A DNA stretch of 64,000 nucleotides, taken from contig JARKOQ010000218.1 of assembly GCA_029976005.1 (NCBI GenBank), positions 1 to 64,000 on the forward strand. The letters are read 5' to 3'. How positions within the stretch are numbered: the first letter of the stretch is position 1; each line of letters starts with the position of its first letter. This DNA is from Aggregatilineales bacterium (GTDB lineage Bacteria > Chloroflexota > Anaerolineae > Aggregatilineales > Ch27). The notes beneath the pieces are model-generated. The model made no database searches, was not told where the DNA came from, and was given only the letters and a program-made list of their open reading frames with translations. A program made the translations under genes and the position numbers. Shown piece after piece: positions 63,376-64,000 of the stretch.

Positions 63376-64000
63376 TTGAATCTGCAAACTGAACTCCGGG
63401 AAAAACGTATCGCACAGCTCAAGGTTCAGATCGAGAGCGACGTGCTTGAGAAGGCCAAACACGAGGCCGCCCGCAATCTCTCCAAGCGCTTCAACATCCC
63501 AGGCTTCCGCAAAGGCAAAGCGCCCTACCAGATGGTCGTCACCTATCTGGGCGACGCGGCCATCATGGAAGAGGCCATCGACGTGCTGGGGCCAAAGGTG
63601 TATAAGGAAGCGCTCGACCAGGCTGAGCTGGAACCCTATGGCCCTGGCCAGCTCGAAAACATCGAAGGCGAAAAAGGTCTGACCCTCACCTTCAGCGTGC
63701 CGCTCAATCCCGTGGTCAACCTGGGGGATTACCGCAGCCTGCGCCATGAGTACACGGCCCCCGAAGTCACCGATGAGCGGGTCGAAGAAGCGATCAACTT
63801 CATGGTCAGCAACCGCGCCACCACCTCGGTGAAGGAAGGCCCGGCCGTTGCGGGGGATGGGATCGAGATCGACCTGCACGGCACGCTCAAGCCAGCCGAA
63901 GGCGAATCCGAAGAAGAGCCGATTTTCGATCAGCATGGCTGGCAGTTCGTCCTGGGCGAGACAATCCGCGAGCCGATGCCGGGCTTCTCGGCCGCCGTGG
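63376..64000 (+). CDS. tig: Trigger factor (ribosome-associated chaperone), 5' part
   Basis: The first ~208 residues of trigger factor; the gene runs off the window. The N-terminal ribosome-binding domain has the signature FNIPGFRKGKAPYQ (typical GFRxGKxP), then VPLNPVVNLGDYRSL. The later part, DGIEIDLHGTL followed by FVLGETIREPMPGF, leads into the PPIase region. It binds the ribosome near the exit tunnel and assists nascent chains. The start is TTG, the first possible start after an in-frame stop at 63343; GAGG lies about 8 bases upstream. Confidence 0.93.
   Translation, partial: MNLQTELREKRIAQLKVQIESDVLEKAKHEAARNLSKRFNIPGFRKGKAPYQMVVTYLGDAAIMEEAIDVLGPKVYKEALDQAELEPYGPGQLENIEGEKGLTLTFSVPLNPVVNLGDYRSLRHEYTAPEVTDERVEEAINFMVSNRATTSVKEGPAVAGDGIEIDLHGTLKPAEGESEEEPIFDQHGWQFVLGETIREPMPGFSAAV

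Overview
The window is high-GC, gene-dense bacterial chromosome. It carries single-copy core genes (rpsF-ssb-rpsR, yebC-ruvC-ruvA, efp, thyX, tig, nuoBCDI) mixed with Thr/Pro-linker surface proteins, multi-GAF signalling proteins and Cys-type bS18. My best guess is Chloroflexota, class Anaerolineae. That rests on gene style and order, not on a search. I see no phage, transposase, integrase, CRISPR array or rRNA operon.

Layout. 1-3.5 kb: end of a TPR protein convergent with a GH94-like enzyme. 3.6-6.5 kb (minus): a self-contained tRNA-Pro unit, a parvulin foldase and the rpsF-ssb-rpsR operon, with a candidate S6:S18 leader hairpin. 6.6-9.6 kb: a secreted clostripain-type (C11) protein. 9.7-15.6 kb (minus): a polysaccharide operon (GT2, GT4, YfhO-like, O-antigen-ligase-like). 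15.8-21.1 kb: a secreted helical-repeat protein, then a minus operon of GDP-6-deoxyhexose genes, tatD and an MFS exporter. 21.3-27.3 kb: an anchored protein, then iscX-nuoB-nuoCD-nuoI, a Cys-rich small protein and mrp. This groups complex I connecting-arm subunits with iron-sulfur handling genes.

28.0-33.1 kb: a partner-switching module made of a STAS protein, an RsbW-like kinase fused to STAS, and a six-GAF PP2C phosphatase. 33.2-35.3 kb (minus): a NUDIX hydrolase coupled to a serine beta-lactamase-like surface protein. 35.6-43.6 kb: a membrane GAF/coiled-coil kinase-like protein that lacks the phospho-acceptor His, then LysM, LytR-CpsA-Psr and lipoprotein genes. 43.7-46.9 kb: yebC-ruvC-ruvA, a membrane protein and thyX. 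46.9-52.3 kb: lipoproteins, a duplicated PstS-like protein and an MFS transporter. 52.6-57.7 kb: an exonuclease-DinG helicase, efp with Arg at position 32, a zinc-ribbon-like protein and a HAD-DinB fusion. 57.8-61.4 kb (minus): an ABC-2 exporter with two near-identical permeases, preceded by a candidate transcription attenuator. 61.8-64 kb: a histidine kinase with a degenerate receiver, tRNA-Leu and the start of tig.

Promoters that can be read are sigma-70-like. Several are extended -10 boxes (TGnTATAAT type) without a good -35. Start codons were moved from the longest open frame wherever a Shine-Dalgarno or family length favoured a downstream start.
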